A stretch of DNA of 64,000 bases. Origin: Bacteroidota bacterium (GTDB lineage Bacteria; Bacteroidota; Bacteroidia; Bacteroidales; FEN-979). Shown here piece after piece: positions 9,410-17,443 of this stretch. Position numbers and translations under genes: made by a program. The stretch spans positions 1 to 64,000 of the forward strand of contig JAPLDF010000025.1 in the NCBI GenBank assembly GCA_026391835.1. Direction: 5' to 3'. How positions within the stretch are numbered: position 1 is the stretch's first letter; every line of letters begins with the position of its first letter. Under the pieces are notes generated by a model. That model was not told the DNA's origin, did no database searches, and was given only the letters and a program-made list of their open reading frames with translations.

Positions 9410-10300
9410 ATGGCCGGACTGAAGGAAGTACGTATTCGGATTGCATCGGTTAAATCGACCCAGCAGATTACCAATGCCATGAAAATGGTGGCGGCCTCCA
9501 AGTTGCGCAAGGCACAAATGGCTATCATCAAATTGCGCCCCTATGCCGCCAAGCTCAGGGAAATACTGCAAAACCTGAGTGCATCGATCGGCAGTTCCGA
9601 CGAAAACGTATTTTCCCAGGAACGCAAACCCGAAAAGATTTTGCTGGTTGTTATTGCCTCCAACCGCGGTTTGTGCGGGGCATTCAACTCCAACATCATC
9701 AAGATGGCGGTACACCTCACCGATACGACTTACCGGCCCCAGTTTGCCCGGAACCAGGTTGATTTTATCACCATCGGCCGCAAAGCCACAGAATATTTTC
9801 GTAAAAGAAAATACAATGTCACCGAATCGCACGATGAGCTTTTTGACCAGCTTACTTTTGCCAATGCTTCGGTACTGGCCGAAAAGCTGATGAAGAGTTT
9901 TGCCGGCAAAGAGTACGACCGCATTGATTTGATTTATAACCAGTTCAAAAATGCAGCCGTTCAGCGGCTGATCGTTGAACAATTCCTGCCCATTGCACCA
10001 CCGGAAGTAATTCCCGGTGCAGCGGTAGCTAAAGTGGAGTCGGATTATATTTTCGAACCGGACAAAGAGACCATTGTGCGCGAACTGATCCCGAAAACGT
10101 TGCGCATTCAACTGTTTAAAGCGGTGCTTGACTCGTTCGCATCCGAACAGGGCGCGAGGATGACTGCCATGAACAAGGCCACCGAAAACGCCAAGGACCT
10201 GCTGCGCGATCTCAACATCTCGTACAACAAGGCTCGCCAGAATGCCATTACAAACGCTATCCTCGAAATTGTTTCCGGGGCCGAGGCGTTGAAGGGGTAA
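9410..10300 (+). CDS. atpG: F0F1 ATP synthase subunit gamma (AtpG)
   Basis: Central rotor shaft. The N-terminal helix begins MAGLKEVRIRIASVKSTQQI with ITNAMKMVAASKLRKAQ following. The NRGLCGAFNSN motif is near residues 84-94. The C-terminal helix ends MNKATENAKDLLRDLNISYNKARQNAIT. The 296 aa length is normal. Last gene of the operon, 9 bases after atpA. The 258-base gap downstream holds the promoter of the PAS kinase and no terminator I can support. Confidence 0.97.
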   Translation: MAGLKEVRIRIASVKSTQQITNAMKMVAASKLRKAQMAIIKLRPYAAKLREILQNLSASIGSSDENVFSQERKPEKILLVVIASNRGLCGAFNSNIIKMAVHLTDTTYRPQFARNQVDFITIGRKATEYFRKRKYNVTESHDELFDQLTFANASVLAEKLMKSFAGKEYDRIDLIYNQFKNAAVQRLIVEQFLPIAPPEVIPGAAVAKVESDYIFEPDKETIVRELIPKTLRIQLFKAVLDSFASEQGARMTAMNKATENAKDLLRDLNISYNKARQNAITNAILEIVSGAEALKG

Positions 10301-10402
10301 CCCCGCAGTACCCCAAATCATTTCTTCAGGCGCAACTGCAATTAAATTTGTAAATCAATTACTTCCGGTACCAATGTATGCGTTGTGCATGCCTTTAGTT
10401 TA

Positions 10403-10410
10403 TATCTTTG
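10403..10410 (+). promoter_or_regulatory. Promoter -7 element for the PAS histidine kinase
   Basis: TATCTTTG is a perfect TAnnTTTG with TTG at 10383-10385, 17 bases upstream. It would give an untranslated leader of about 140 bases before the ATG at 10559. Confidence 0.5.
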
Positions 10411-10558
10411 TAAAACTCCTTTGGTCTGAAGTAATAGCCGCACGATTTTTTTGATTCTTTTTTAAATAAAGCGTGATGCTTATGTTTCCCTTAAGGGTGT
10501 GCGCCATCTCTGCTTTTAAAACTGTCTGAATTTCTGTATTTTAACTTCATATACTATC

Positions 10559-12562
10559 ATGAACTACCACGACAAAACCAAGGAAGATCTTATCGTTGAG
10601 TTGGAGGAATTGAAGCGTTCGCATTTGGACTTAAAGGCTTCAGCAGAAACGTATCTCCTTGATCTCAGGCTGGCTGAGAAGGCTTTACAGGAAAGTGAAG
10701 AACGGGTCAGGGTATTGTTTGAAGGTGCGCCTGATGCCATTATTTTAGCTGATACCGAAAGTGGTATAATTTCTGACGCCAACAGGTCAGCCTGTCTCCT
10801 TACAGGCAGAAAGCTGGAGGAGATCGTAGGAATGCACCATGAAAAATTATACCCGGTTAATGGACGGGATTATTCAGCCGCCAGGTTTAACATTCATATT
10901 CATGAATCCCTCGTTGCAGAAAAAGCATCTCTCGTCGAACATGTCGTGTCGCGTCCGGATGGAACCCGGATACCGGTTGAAATCCTGGCACAGGTCATCA
11001 AGCTTAAGGATCAGAGAGTTTTAATGGGTACTTTCCGCGACATCAGCGGGCGCAAACATGCGGAAGCAATATTCAGGGATATCATTGAAAAAAATCCGAT
11101 GTCGATTCAAATCCTCGACATGGAGGGGTATACCGTTCAAACAAATTCCGCACACACAAAGCTCTTTGGCGCTAAAACCCCGCAAGACTATTCGATTTTT
11201 AAGGATGCCCAATTGTTGAAACAAGGAATGGGCGTATTGTTTGACCAGATTAAAAACGGGGAAGTTGTGTACTTCCCCGATTCCTATTTCAATGTACATG
11301 ATGTCGACCCTTCATTTCCCAACGTTTCAACCTGGATAAAAGCGATCGGGTTCACATTGAATGACAGTTTCGGGAAGCCTGAGCGCATTGTTTTAATGCA
11401 TGAAAACATTACCGGGAGAAAGCTTGCCGAAGCAATGTTCCAGGATATCATCGATAAAAACCCGATGTCGATTCAAATTGTAGACAAAGATGGAATTACG
11501 CTTCTCGGCAACCCTGCATATACCCTTCTTTTCGGATCGGTTCCTCCTCCGGACTTTTCAATCTTTGATGATCTTCAGCAGAAAAGCCCTGAGCTGCAGA
11601 AATTAATACTGCGTGCGAAAAGTGGTGAAATTGTGCATCTTCCCGATTTGTACTTCAATACCAGGGATGTTTCCCCTGAACTTCCGGATGTTCCACTCTG
11701 GATACGTGCAATTATTTTTCCTTTGAATGACAGCAGTGGAAAGCCCGAGCGTTTTGTTCTGATGCATGAAAATATCACCGAACGCAAACTGGCGGAAAAC
11801 GAGATCATGAAGCTGAATGAATCCCTTGAACTTCGTGTGGCCGAAAGAACCAGCCAGCTTGACGCCATCAACAGGGAACTCGCGTTTCACCTCAGTGAAG
11901 TTGAGCAGTTTACCTACATTGCCTCCCATGACCTGCAGGAGCCGTTGCGAACGCTCACAACCTATACCCAGCTTATCAATGAGGAATATGCCGGGAAACT
12001 GGATGCCGACGGGAACAAATACATCGAGTTCATTTCCGGCTCGGCGAGCCGGATGAGGGCCCTGGTAACGGCGCTTCTCGAATATTCCCTGTTGGGCAAA
12101 GAGGCCGTGCTGGCCTCGGTTGACTGCAACCAGGTTATTGGTGAAGTCCTTGCAGATATGGCAGATTCTATCGCAAGAAGCAATGCATGCATCCGCTTTG
12201 AGAAACTCCCGGTTTTAAACTGCTATGAAACAGAATTAAGACAATTATTCCAGAACCTTATCAACAATGCGGTTAAATTCCGGAAAAAGGAGGTTCACCC
12301 GAAAATCAACATTTCAGCTGAATATCTGTTGAATGCATGGCGCTTTTCCGTTGAGGACAATGGCATTGGCATCGCGGAAAAAGATAAAGAGAAGATTTTC
12401 ACCATCTTCAAACGGATGCACAACCGGAATGAATACGAGGGAACAGGCATCGGCCTGGCCCATTGCAAAAAAATAGTGGAAATGCATGGCGGAAAAATCT
12501 GGGTGGAATCCACCCCCGGAAAGGGGAGCAAGTTTATTTTTACCATCCCCAGGCGTGTATGA
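10559..12562 (+). CDS. Soluble multi-PAS sensor histidine kinase
   Basis: Cytoplasmic sensor kinase of 667 aa without transmembrane segments. An N-terminal coiled coil (1-45) leads into a PAS domain (about 45-165, FEGAPDAIILADTESG). Two nearly identical PAS modules follow, at about 168-290 and 290-415 (each starting FxDIIxKNPMSIQI and ending LMHENIT). A linker coiled coil precedes HisKA, with phospho-acceptor H457 in IASHDLQEPLRT. The HATPase domain shows NNAVKFR, VEDNGIGIAE and GTGIGLAHCKKIV boxes. This HisKA type (SHDLQEPLR) is that of phytochrome-like kinases. No response regulator is adjacent, so the partner is unknown. The tandem PAS pair is also similar at DNA level, pointing to a fairly recent internal duplication. 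Confidence 0.92.
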   Translation: MNYHDKTKEDLIVELEELKRSHLDLKASAETYLLDLRLAEKALQESEERVRVLFEGAPDAIILADTESGIISDANRSACLLTGRKLEEIVGMHHEKLYPVNGRDYSAARFNIHIHESLVAEKASLVEHVVSRPDGTRIPVEILAQVIKLKDQRVLMGTFRDISGRKHAEAIFRDIIEKNPMSIQILDMEGYTVQTNSAHTKLFGAKTPQDYSIFKDAQLLKQGMGVLFDQIKNGEVVYFPDSYFNVHDVDPSFPNVSTWIKAIGFTLNDSFGKPERIVLMHENITGRKLAEAMFQDIIDKNPMSIQIVDKDGITLLGNPAYTLLFGSVPPPDFSIFDDLQQKSPELQKLILRAKSGEIVHLPDLYFNTRDVSPELPDVPLWIRAIIFPLNDSSGKPERFVLMHENITERKLAENEIMKLNESLELRVAERTSQLDAINRELAFHLSEVEQFTYIASHDLQEPLRTLTTYTQLINEEYAGKLDADGNKYIEFISGSASRMRALVTALLEYSLLGKEAVLASVDCNQVIGEVLADMADSIARSNACIRFEKLPVLNCYETELRQLFQNLINNAVKFRKKEVHPKINISAEYLLNAWRFSVEDNGIGIAEKDKEKIFTIFKRMHNRNEYEGTGIGLAHCKKIVEMHGGKIWVESTPGKGSKFIFTIPRRV

Positions 12563-12633
12563 CGCCTGTTTACTGCAACCTCAACGTGGATTAAAATAGA
12601 TATTTTCATCCATTCCCGCTTCCGTCAACCACT

Positions 12634-12703
12634 TCATTGTATGCATTGGTTGCATTGTTTTCATTGTATGCATTGTTTTCATTGTATGCATTGCTTGCAT
12701 TCC
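12634..12703. repeat. GCATTG/TCATTG word tandem repeat upstream of ferritin
   Basis: Iterated 9-10 base words (for example GCATTGTTT and TCATTGTAT) ending in GCATTGCTTGCATTCC at 12688-12703, just upstream of the ferritin -7 element. The same end sequence, with one change, occurs in the mirror position upstream of the DUF3109 gene (13836-13863), and similar words occur in a kinase membrane segment at 27578-27612. Confidence 0.85.
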
Positions 12704-12713
12704 CGTAAATCAG

Positions 12714-12721
12714 TACCTTTG
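12714..12721 (+). promoter_or_regulatory. Promoter -7 element for ferritin
   Basis: TACCTTTG is a perfect TAnnTTTG, 22 bases upstream of the ferritin ATG. TTG at 12691-12693, inside the tandem repeat, is 20 bases upstream and may serve as the -33 element. Confidence 0.6.
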
Positions 12722-12743
12722 TTTCAATTAAACCAACAGTCAT

Positions 12744-13283
12744 ATGATCAGCAAAAACGTAGAAAAAGCAATAAACGAGCAGATCAAACGCGAAGAACAC
12801 TCTTCACGCATATACCTGTCAATGGCCTCCTGGGCCGAACGGAACGGCTATCCCGGCGCAGCCAACTGGCTGTATGTCCAAACCGAGGAAGAACGGATCC
12901 ATATGCTTAAACTGGTTCATTACATCAACGACCGTGGCGGTACGGCCGTCATACCGGCACTGGATGCCCCGGATGCGACATTCAAATCGCTGCCCGATGT
13001 CTTTCAGCAGGTGCTGAAACACGAAGAGTACATATCTGCTTCGATCAACGACCTGTACGCTACCTGCACCAAGGAGAAGGATTTTACTTCGGCAAATTAC
13101 CTGCAATGGTACATTACGGAGCAGATCGAGGAGGAGAGCACCGTGCGCAGCATCCTGGATCAGATCAAACTTGCCGGAAGCGACAAGGGCGGCCAGTTCA
13201 TGATGGACAAGGAATTTGCGGCCATGGCCACGGCCAAGCGGGCTGCCATGGCAATCAGCGGCGGCGCTAACGCAGTAACTTAA
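12744..13283 (+). CDS. Non-heme ferritin
   Basis: Iron-storage ferritin of the bacterial FtnA type; 24 subunits oxidise Fe(II) and store ferric mineral in the cytosol. Ferroxidase ligands are visible: Glu in REEHSSRIYLSM near residue 17-18, EEERIHM near residues 50-56 (Glu and His), LKHEEY near 93 and EQIEEES near 126-131. The conserved Tyr follows the first Glu (RIYLSM). No heme-binding methionine typical of bacterioferritin was identified. The 179 aa length fits FtnA. It converges with, and overlaps by 17 bases, the DUF3109 gene, so the 3' ends of the two transcripts are antisense to each other. Confidence 0.94.
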   Translation: MISKNVEKAINEQIKREEHSSRIYLSMASWAERNGYPGAANWLYVQTEEERIHMLKLVHYINDRGGTAVIPALDAPDATFKSLPDVFQQVLKHEEYISASINDLYATCTKEKDFTSANYLQWYITEQIEEESTVRSILDQIKLAGSDKGGQFMMDKEFAAMATAKRAAMAISGGANAVT

Positions 13284-13821
13284 CCAGTTTGTTGTACCAG
13301 GTACGTCCGTACTTGCGGATCAATGCCCCTTCCAGGAACTGGTAAAGGGGTATTTTTTCGTTATGTCCCTTAATCAGTGCCTTCTGGCAGATGGGCCATT
13401 TGTGGTAGTTGAGCAAATCATTTACCGCGGTGGTTTTGATACGGATAGGGTAGAGGTTGCATGAGATGGGCTTGGCAAAAGGGATCTTCTTTTCCTGGAA
13501 AGCCTTTTCAATGGCACACCGGGCGATGCCATTCTCAAAGTAGACAAAAGCACACTCCTTCCCGTGAACCAGCGGGGTTACAAACTTTCCCTCCGCGTCA
13601 TAATCGAATACCCCGAGGTTCTCCACTTCTTCGATTCCCTCCTTCACCATAAAGGGCTTGATCTCATCGATATAATCTTCGAGCAGGGAGATCTCTTCCT
13701 CATCCAGCGGTGCACCGGCATCCCCCTCAACACAGCATGCGCCCTTGCACTTCTCCATATCGCAACAAAAAAAGACATCTTTTATGTCGTCAGAGATCAG
13801 GGTGTTTTCGAGGTAGATCAT
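13267..13821 (-). CDS. DUF3109 family Cys-rich protein
   Basis: Conserved Bacteroidota protein of unknown function, 184 aa. The N-terminal cysteine cluster FCCDMEKCKGACCVEGDAGAP (C19, C20, C25, C29, C30) and further cysteines at IARCAIE, ISCNLYP and PICQKAL suggest metal binding, as in the related YkgJ-type proteins (inference). It is convergent with ferritin, overlapping its 3' end by 17 bases. Its upstream region carries the same GCATTG-type repeat and an AACCAAC just before the ATG, as does ferritin, hinting at shared ancestry or control of the two promoters. Confidence 0.85.
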   Translation of the reverse strand: MIYLENTLISDDIKDVFFCCDMEKCKGACCVEGDAGAPLDEEEISLLEDYIDEIKPFMVKEGIEEVENLGVFDYDAEGKFVTPLVHGKECAFVYFENGIARCAIEKAFQEKKIPFAKPISCNLYPIRIKTTAVNDLLNYHKWPICQKALIKGHNEKIPLYQFLEGALIRKYGRTWYNKLVKLLR

Positions 13822-13835
13822 GGTTGGTTAATTTA

Positions 13836-13863
13836 GGAATGCAAACAATGCAAACAATGCAGG
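13836..13863. repeat. GCATTG word repeat upstream of DUF3109 gene
   Basis: On the minus strand this reads GCATTGTTTGCATTGTTTGCATTCC followed by TAAATTAACCAACC and the start codon. It is the mirror counterpart of the tract upstream of ferritin. Confidence 0.8.
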
Positions 13864-14034
13864 TAAAACGAAGTTGTTAACAAGGGGTTTACTTTTTGGT
13901 TTTTGGCGGATTAAGCGAAAATTGAAATTGAAAGATAATGTTATCAAAGATAGAGGTTTTGCACTGGACATGGAAATAGTTTCCGTTTATCGATGCCGAA
14001 AAGTAAAAAACACATATTAAAAATAATCGATCGT

Positions 14035-14508
14035 ATGGCCAATACATATACACAAATTCACATCCAGGTAATATTTTCAGTGCAGTCTCGTGAGTGTATC
14101 ATAAGAAAAGCCTAGAAAAATGAACTTTACAAATATATAACGGGAATTATCCAGAACCATAATCATAAAATCATGGCAATTAATGGTATGCCTGATCATC
14201 TTCATGTGTTTTTTGGAATGAGGCCTACCCAGTCATTGTCCGGTTTGATGCAGGATATAAAGGGTGATTCTTCCCTTTGGATTAATAAAAAAGGATTTGT
14301 TCGAGGGCGATTTTCATGGCAGGAAGGATATGGAGCCTTTTCATACAGTAAATCGAATGTGGATAATGTCATTGACTACATTAAAAATCAGGATGTACAC
14401 CATCAAAAGAGAACATTTATTGAAGAGTATCATGATTTTTTGAAAAAATTCGGGATTGATTTTGACGAGCAATATATTTTTAAACCTGTAGAATGGGTTG
14501 AGGATTAA
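14035..14508 (+). pseudogene. Y1 (IS200/REP-associated) transposase interrupted by an amber codon
   Basis: An ATG at 14035 opens MANTYTQIHIQVIFSVQSRE. The frame meets TAG at 14113 and continues, in the same frame, through KNELYKYITGIIQNHNHK into the track ORF at 14173. Related transposases have Trp at the stop position, so a single TGG to TAG change explains the break. The remainder shows the HUH-type motif DHLHVFFG and the region DYIKNQ, where the nucleophilic Tyr of Y1 transposases sits. Total length without the stop would be 157 codons, normal for the family. The downstream palindromes (14517-14639) fit a REP-associated tyrosine transposase. Translation from the internal ATG (111 aa) would lack the N-terminal strand and is unlikely to be active. 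Confidence 0.88.
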
Positions 14509-14516
14509 GCAAATTT

Positions 14517-14639
14517 GTGCCTTTAGGCACCGGATGTGGGTAGAATATTGTGTAAGGATCTGCTTATTACGTCCCGGATGGGACGTAATATTCTAACTGC
14601 CAACCAATTTGCTACCCATATACAATCCCTGACGGGATT
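14517..14639. repeat. Cluster of REP-like palindromes downstream of the transposase
   Basis: Three perfect stem-loops occur in 123 bases: GTGCCT-TT-AGGCAC (14517-14530), ATTACGTCCC-GGAT-GGGACGTAAT (14566-14589) and AATCCC-TGAC-GGGATT (14624-14639). TAGAATATT (14541-14549) and AATATTCTA (14587-14595), and GGGTAG/CTACCC further out, can also pair around the central hairpin. This layout is that of REP/BIME repeats mobilised by Y1 transposases. Confidence 0.8.
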
Positions 14640-14659
14640 GATGATAAATAAATTACACT

Positions 14660-14985
14660 TTATTTATATTTCCAGTTTCGTGTCTTCCCCTCCGCAGACC
14701 ATTCTACTGTTGTTGCTACTCTTTTTTTTCGGGTTGCCTCTGTTTTGGCTTCGTTGATCCACATGACATACTCCTTCCGCTGGGAATAGGAGAACTTGTC
14801 AAAAAACACCTGTGCCGCCAGGTTTTTACCGAGGGCTGCAAGGAGATCGTCGGGAACCACAAGTTCAGCTTTCTCTTTATCAGTAGGCTTTTTAGGAGTT
14901 ACCTTCACCCCCTGGTCATTCAGTTTCCTGGCTTCGCGAATTCAGCGGAAACCTCGATGTATTGGTCAATGCGTTTATCCTTCAT
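14660..14985 (-). pseudogene. DUF1801/YdeI-family protein with internal deletion
   Basis: Reading from the ATG at 14985 gives MKDKRIDQYIEVSAEFAKP, the standard start of this family, then GN and a stop. Shifting frame immediately afterwards gives ARKLNDQGVKVTPKKP, joined to the track ORF of 82 aa that contains the C-terminal YdeI/OmpD-associated region (FSYSQRKEYVMWINEAKTEATRKKR). Full members are close to 200 aa, so roughly 75-90 central residues, including most of the DUF1801 domain, are missing and the ends are joined out of frame. Its start codon overlaps the stop of the upstream ferredoxin gene (ATGA), so the two were once translationally coupled. Confidence 0.85.
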
Positions 14986-16043
14986 GGCAGTTGGGATATC
15001 ATTTTCTTTGACGGTTTATACCGCCGCCAGAATTTAAATCTTGTGACGGAAGTTAAGTAAAAAAGCTGCCTGGCTCCGGGGATGCGAAGTAAATAATGGA
15101 AGATGCGGTAAGATATTACCATCACGGCAAAGGTAATGACCCAGCCGGTAAGTGTGACGCCGGTTTGCGCCCAGCCATTGTGCGCCGGGATGGTGATGAA
15201 CCCGGCCACCCATTGCCAGAACCAGGCCATAATGCCCATGTTGAGCAGGCACATGATGCCGATGATGTAGCCGTGGGCTGTTTCAATGGCGCGTTTTGGG
15301 CAGTCGTTCATGCAACGCATGCAGCTTTCGCAGCGGTATGACCAGAATGGACGGTTGTCAACCGTGAGGATCGCCTTTACGGGGCAGTTGTTGATGCAGA
15401 GGTCGCATTTGTCGCAGGCATCGGTTGCGTAAAAGGATTTGGCCAGGATAAACCGGCCGACAAAAAAATAACCGACGCTTACCGGGGATATCAGCAAATC
15501 CTGGATAATATCGCGGAACGCGGTATATACCTTTTTCCCGGAGAGAATCCTGTCGGCAAATTTCTCCGTGATGCCTTTGCAATGTGCATAAATCGATTCC
15601 ACCACCTTTCCCTTCAGGCCCGGGTGAAAGGAGATCCAGTTTGAGGGCAGGTCGATGGAACGAAGCCCTACGATCCGGTAGCCCTTCAGCAACAGCACCA
15701 GGGCTGAAAGCCAAAGCGCCAGGCCGCTCAGCCCGGGAAGATACCATTTTGACAACTTCATCCCCGCCCGGGTGTTCACCAGGAAGGCGCTGTTCCCGTT
15801 CGATCGCGGGAAACGGAAAATGAAATACATCATGGCCGGGGGATAGTTGAATCCATGGGTGGGGGAGACAAATCCCACCAGCGATCCCGGCGGTGGCGGA
15901 GCGATGTTTTTACGGTCGATCCTTGCGATATCGGTCGTTTCGGCCGGGATATTCTTCTCCTTTGCAACCTCCGCGAACCAATGGGCCACATTCCGGGCGT
16001 TGCCGGTGCCGGAAAAGAAATAGATCAGGAGTGCTTGTTCCAT
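14982..16043 (-). CDS. EFR1-type flavodoxin/ferredoxin membrane protein
   Basis: Predicted electron-transfer protein. The N-terminus (FFSGTGNARNVAHWFAE) has the FMN-binding loop of flavodoxin-like EFR1 proteins. Two [4Fe-4S] motifs follow: CDKCDLCINNCP and CESCMRCMNDCP. Two membrane helices lie after the clusters (IGIMCLLNMGIMAWFWQWVAGF and LTGWVITFAVMVISYRIFHYLL), and a hydrophobic segment is present in the middle (LSGLALWLSALVLLL). I start it at the ATG of MEQALLIYFF; the track's MFF extension is only three codons. Length 353 aa, longer than soluble EFR1 proteins of about 260 aa because of the membrane parts. Physiological partners are unknown. Confidence 0.85.
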   Translation of the reverse strand: MEQALLIYFFSGTGNARNVAHWFAEVAKEKNIPAETTDIARIDRKNIAPPPPGSLVGFVSPTHGFNYPPAMMYFIFRFPRSNGNSAFLVNTRAGMKLSKWYLPGLSGLALWLSALVLLLKGYRIVGLRSIDLPSNWISFHPGLKGKVVESIYAHCKGITEKFADRILSGKKVYTAFRDIIQDLLISPVSVGYFFVGRFILAKSFYATDACDKCDLCINNCPVKAILTVDNRPFWSYRCESCMRCMNDCPKRAIETAHGYIIGIMCLLNMGIMAWFWQWVAGFITIPAHNGWAQTGVTLTGWVITFAVMVISYRIFHYLLRIPGARQLFYLTSVTRFKFWRRYKPSKKMISQLP

Positions 16044-16191
16044 GAAGAACAAAAGTAATTATTTTTTAGCGCACCAAAAATATCTTCCAGGGGCCGGTTT
16101 CCTGAACCTGGGTCAGGGTTGATTTCATTTACTGGGTCATTGAACTGAAAACATTATTTACTTATGATCAACAGAGTAACCAGTAATTGAG

Positions 16192-16209
16192 TATATTTGG
16201 AATCCAAAT
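16192..16209 (+). promoter_or_regulatory. Promoter -7 element with inverted repeat, second AAA/DUF4143 gene
   Basis: TATATTTG (16192-16199) is identical to the -7 element of the DUF4143 gene at 143. It overlaps a perfect inverted repeat ATTTGG-AAT-CCAAAT (16195-16209), ending 9 bases before the ATG. Confidence 0.55.
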
Positions 16210-16218
16210 TGATCAATA

Positions 16219-17409
16219 ATGAATATTTTATATGAAATTTCTGCCAGGCTGCAGGAAGCGGTAAAGGTTGACTTTATTAGAAAAATCATTGATAAATTTG
16301 ATGAACCCGACCGGCTGATTGGGATCAAAGGACCAAGGGGTGTCGGCAAAACGACGCTACTGCTTCAATATTTGAAGTTGCACCAACATGATAATAAGAT
16401 CCTTTATATTTCGCTGGATGATCTTTATTTCACAGAAAATTCTTTTCTTGAAACGGCAGATGCTTTTATAAAAAATGGCGGCAATATTTTGTTGGTCGAT
16501 GAGGTCCATCACTATGAAAATTGGGCAAAAGAACTAAAAAATGCCTACGACAGGTATCCGGAATTAAAAATTATATTCACCGGCTCGTCGATGTTGCGTA
16601 TTGAATCGTCGCGGGGTGATCTTTCTCGTCGTGCAGTGATTTATTTTATGCAGGGGCTATCTTTGCGCGAATATATATGTTATACCGGGGGGCCTGAATT
16701 TCCGGTTTTTACCCTTCCACAGATTATGCAGGATCATCAGCACCTGGCTGAAATGGTATGGACCAGGATCAGGCCCATACAAAAGTTCAATGAATACCTT
16801 CAGCATGGCTGTTTTCCATTTGCATCCGAAAACATGGCTACCTATCCGTTGCGGCTGAAAGAAATTGTAAATGTTATACTGGAAGCAGACCTTCCTTACA
16901 TGGCAGAAATTGATTATTCGAAAATAGATAAAATAAAACAACTTTTATACATTATAAGCCGGAGTGTTCCGTTCAAACCCAATATAATCAAACTGGCCGA
17001 ACGCATCGGGATTGCACGTAATACCCTGAAAAACTATCTGCATTACCTTTCTGATGCAGGTTTGATCCACCTGATCTATAGCAATTCAAAAGGAATAAGC
17101 ATGCTTACCAAACCAGAGAAAATTTACATGTCAAATCCCAACCTGCTTTTTGCACTTGGATCATCAGGAACAGAGAAGGGAAACCTAAGAGAAACCTTTT
17201 TTGTAAACCAATTATCCACCAGTCATACTGTGCAATACCCAAAACAAGGCGATTTCATGATTGATGACAAATATATTTTCGAAATAGGCGGGAAAAACAA
17301 GGACAATTCTCAGATTAAAGACATTGAGAATGCTTTTCTTGCGCTCGATGATCTCGAATCAGGTTCGCTCAATCGAATTCCGTTGTGGCTTTTTGGATTT
17401 TTATATTAA
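16219..17409 (+). CDS. AAA family ATPase, AAA_14/DUF4143 type (second copy)
   Basis: P-loop ATPase of the same broad family as the gene at 143 but divergent. Walker A GPRGVGKTTLL lies at residues 38-48, Walker B LLVDEVHH at 91-98 and sensor FTGSSMLRI at 120-128. A winged-helix-like segment (LAERIGIARNTLKNYLHYLSDAG) follows and the C-terminal part contains DKYIFEIGGKNKD, the family's ExxxK-like end. 396 aa, normal. The neighbour downstream starts 34 bases after its stop and is unrelated in function. Its role is unknown; AT-richer coding sequence than the neighbours suggests an accessory, possibly transferred gene. Confidence 0.85.
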   Translation: MNILYEISARLQEAVKVDFIRKIIDKFDEPDRLIGIKGPRGVGKTTLLLQYLKLHQHDNKILYISLDDLYFTENSFLETADAFIKNGGNILLVDEVHHYENWAKELKNAYDRYPELKIIFTGSSMLRIESSRGDLSRRAVIYFMQGLSLREYICYTGGPEFPVFTLPQIMQDHQHLAEMVWTRIRPIQKFNEYLQHGCFPFASENMATYPLRLKEIVNVILEADLPYMAEIDYSKIDKIKQLLYIISRSVPFKPNIIKLAERIGIARNTLKNYLHYLSDAGLIHLIYSNSKGISMLTKPEKIYMSNPNLLFALGSSGTEKGNLRETFFVNQLSTSHTVQYPKQGDFMIDDKYIFEIGGKNKDNSQIKDIENAFLALDDLESGSLNRIPLWLFGFLY

Positions 17410-17443
17410 ATACCGGTACCAGAAAAATACAAATCTGCTTCGC

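Noticed and set aside
9086-10321. 411-aa antisense ORF over atpA/atpG
   Set aside because: It is a shadow of atpA and atpG on the opposite strand with no family resemblance; the sense genes are unambiguous.
12641-12910. Track ORF of 89 aa starting MHWLHCFHCMHCFHCMHC, and its minus-strand partner 12606-12800
   Set aside because: It is only the translation of the GCATTG tandem repeat and runs into ferritin in another frame.
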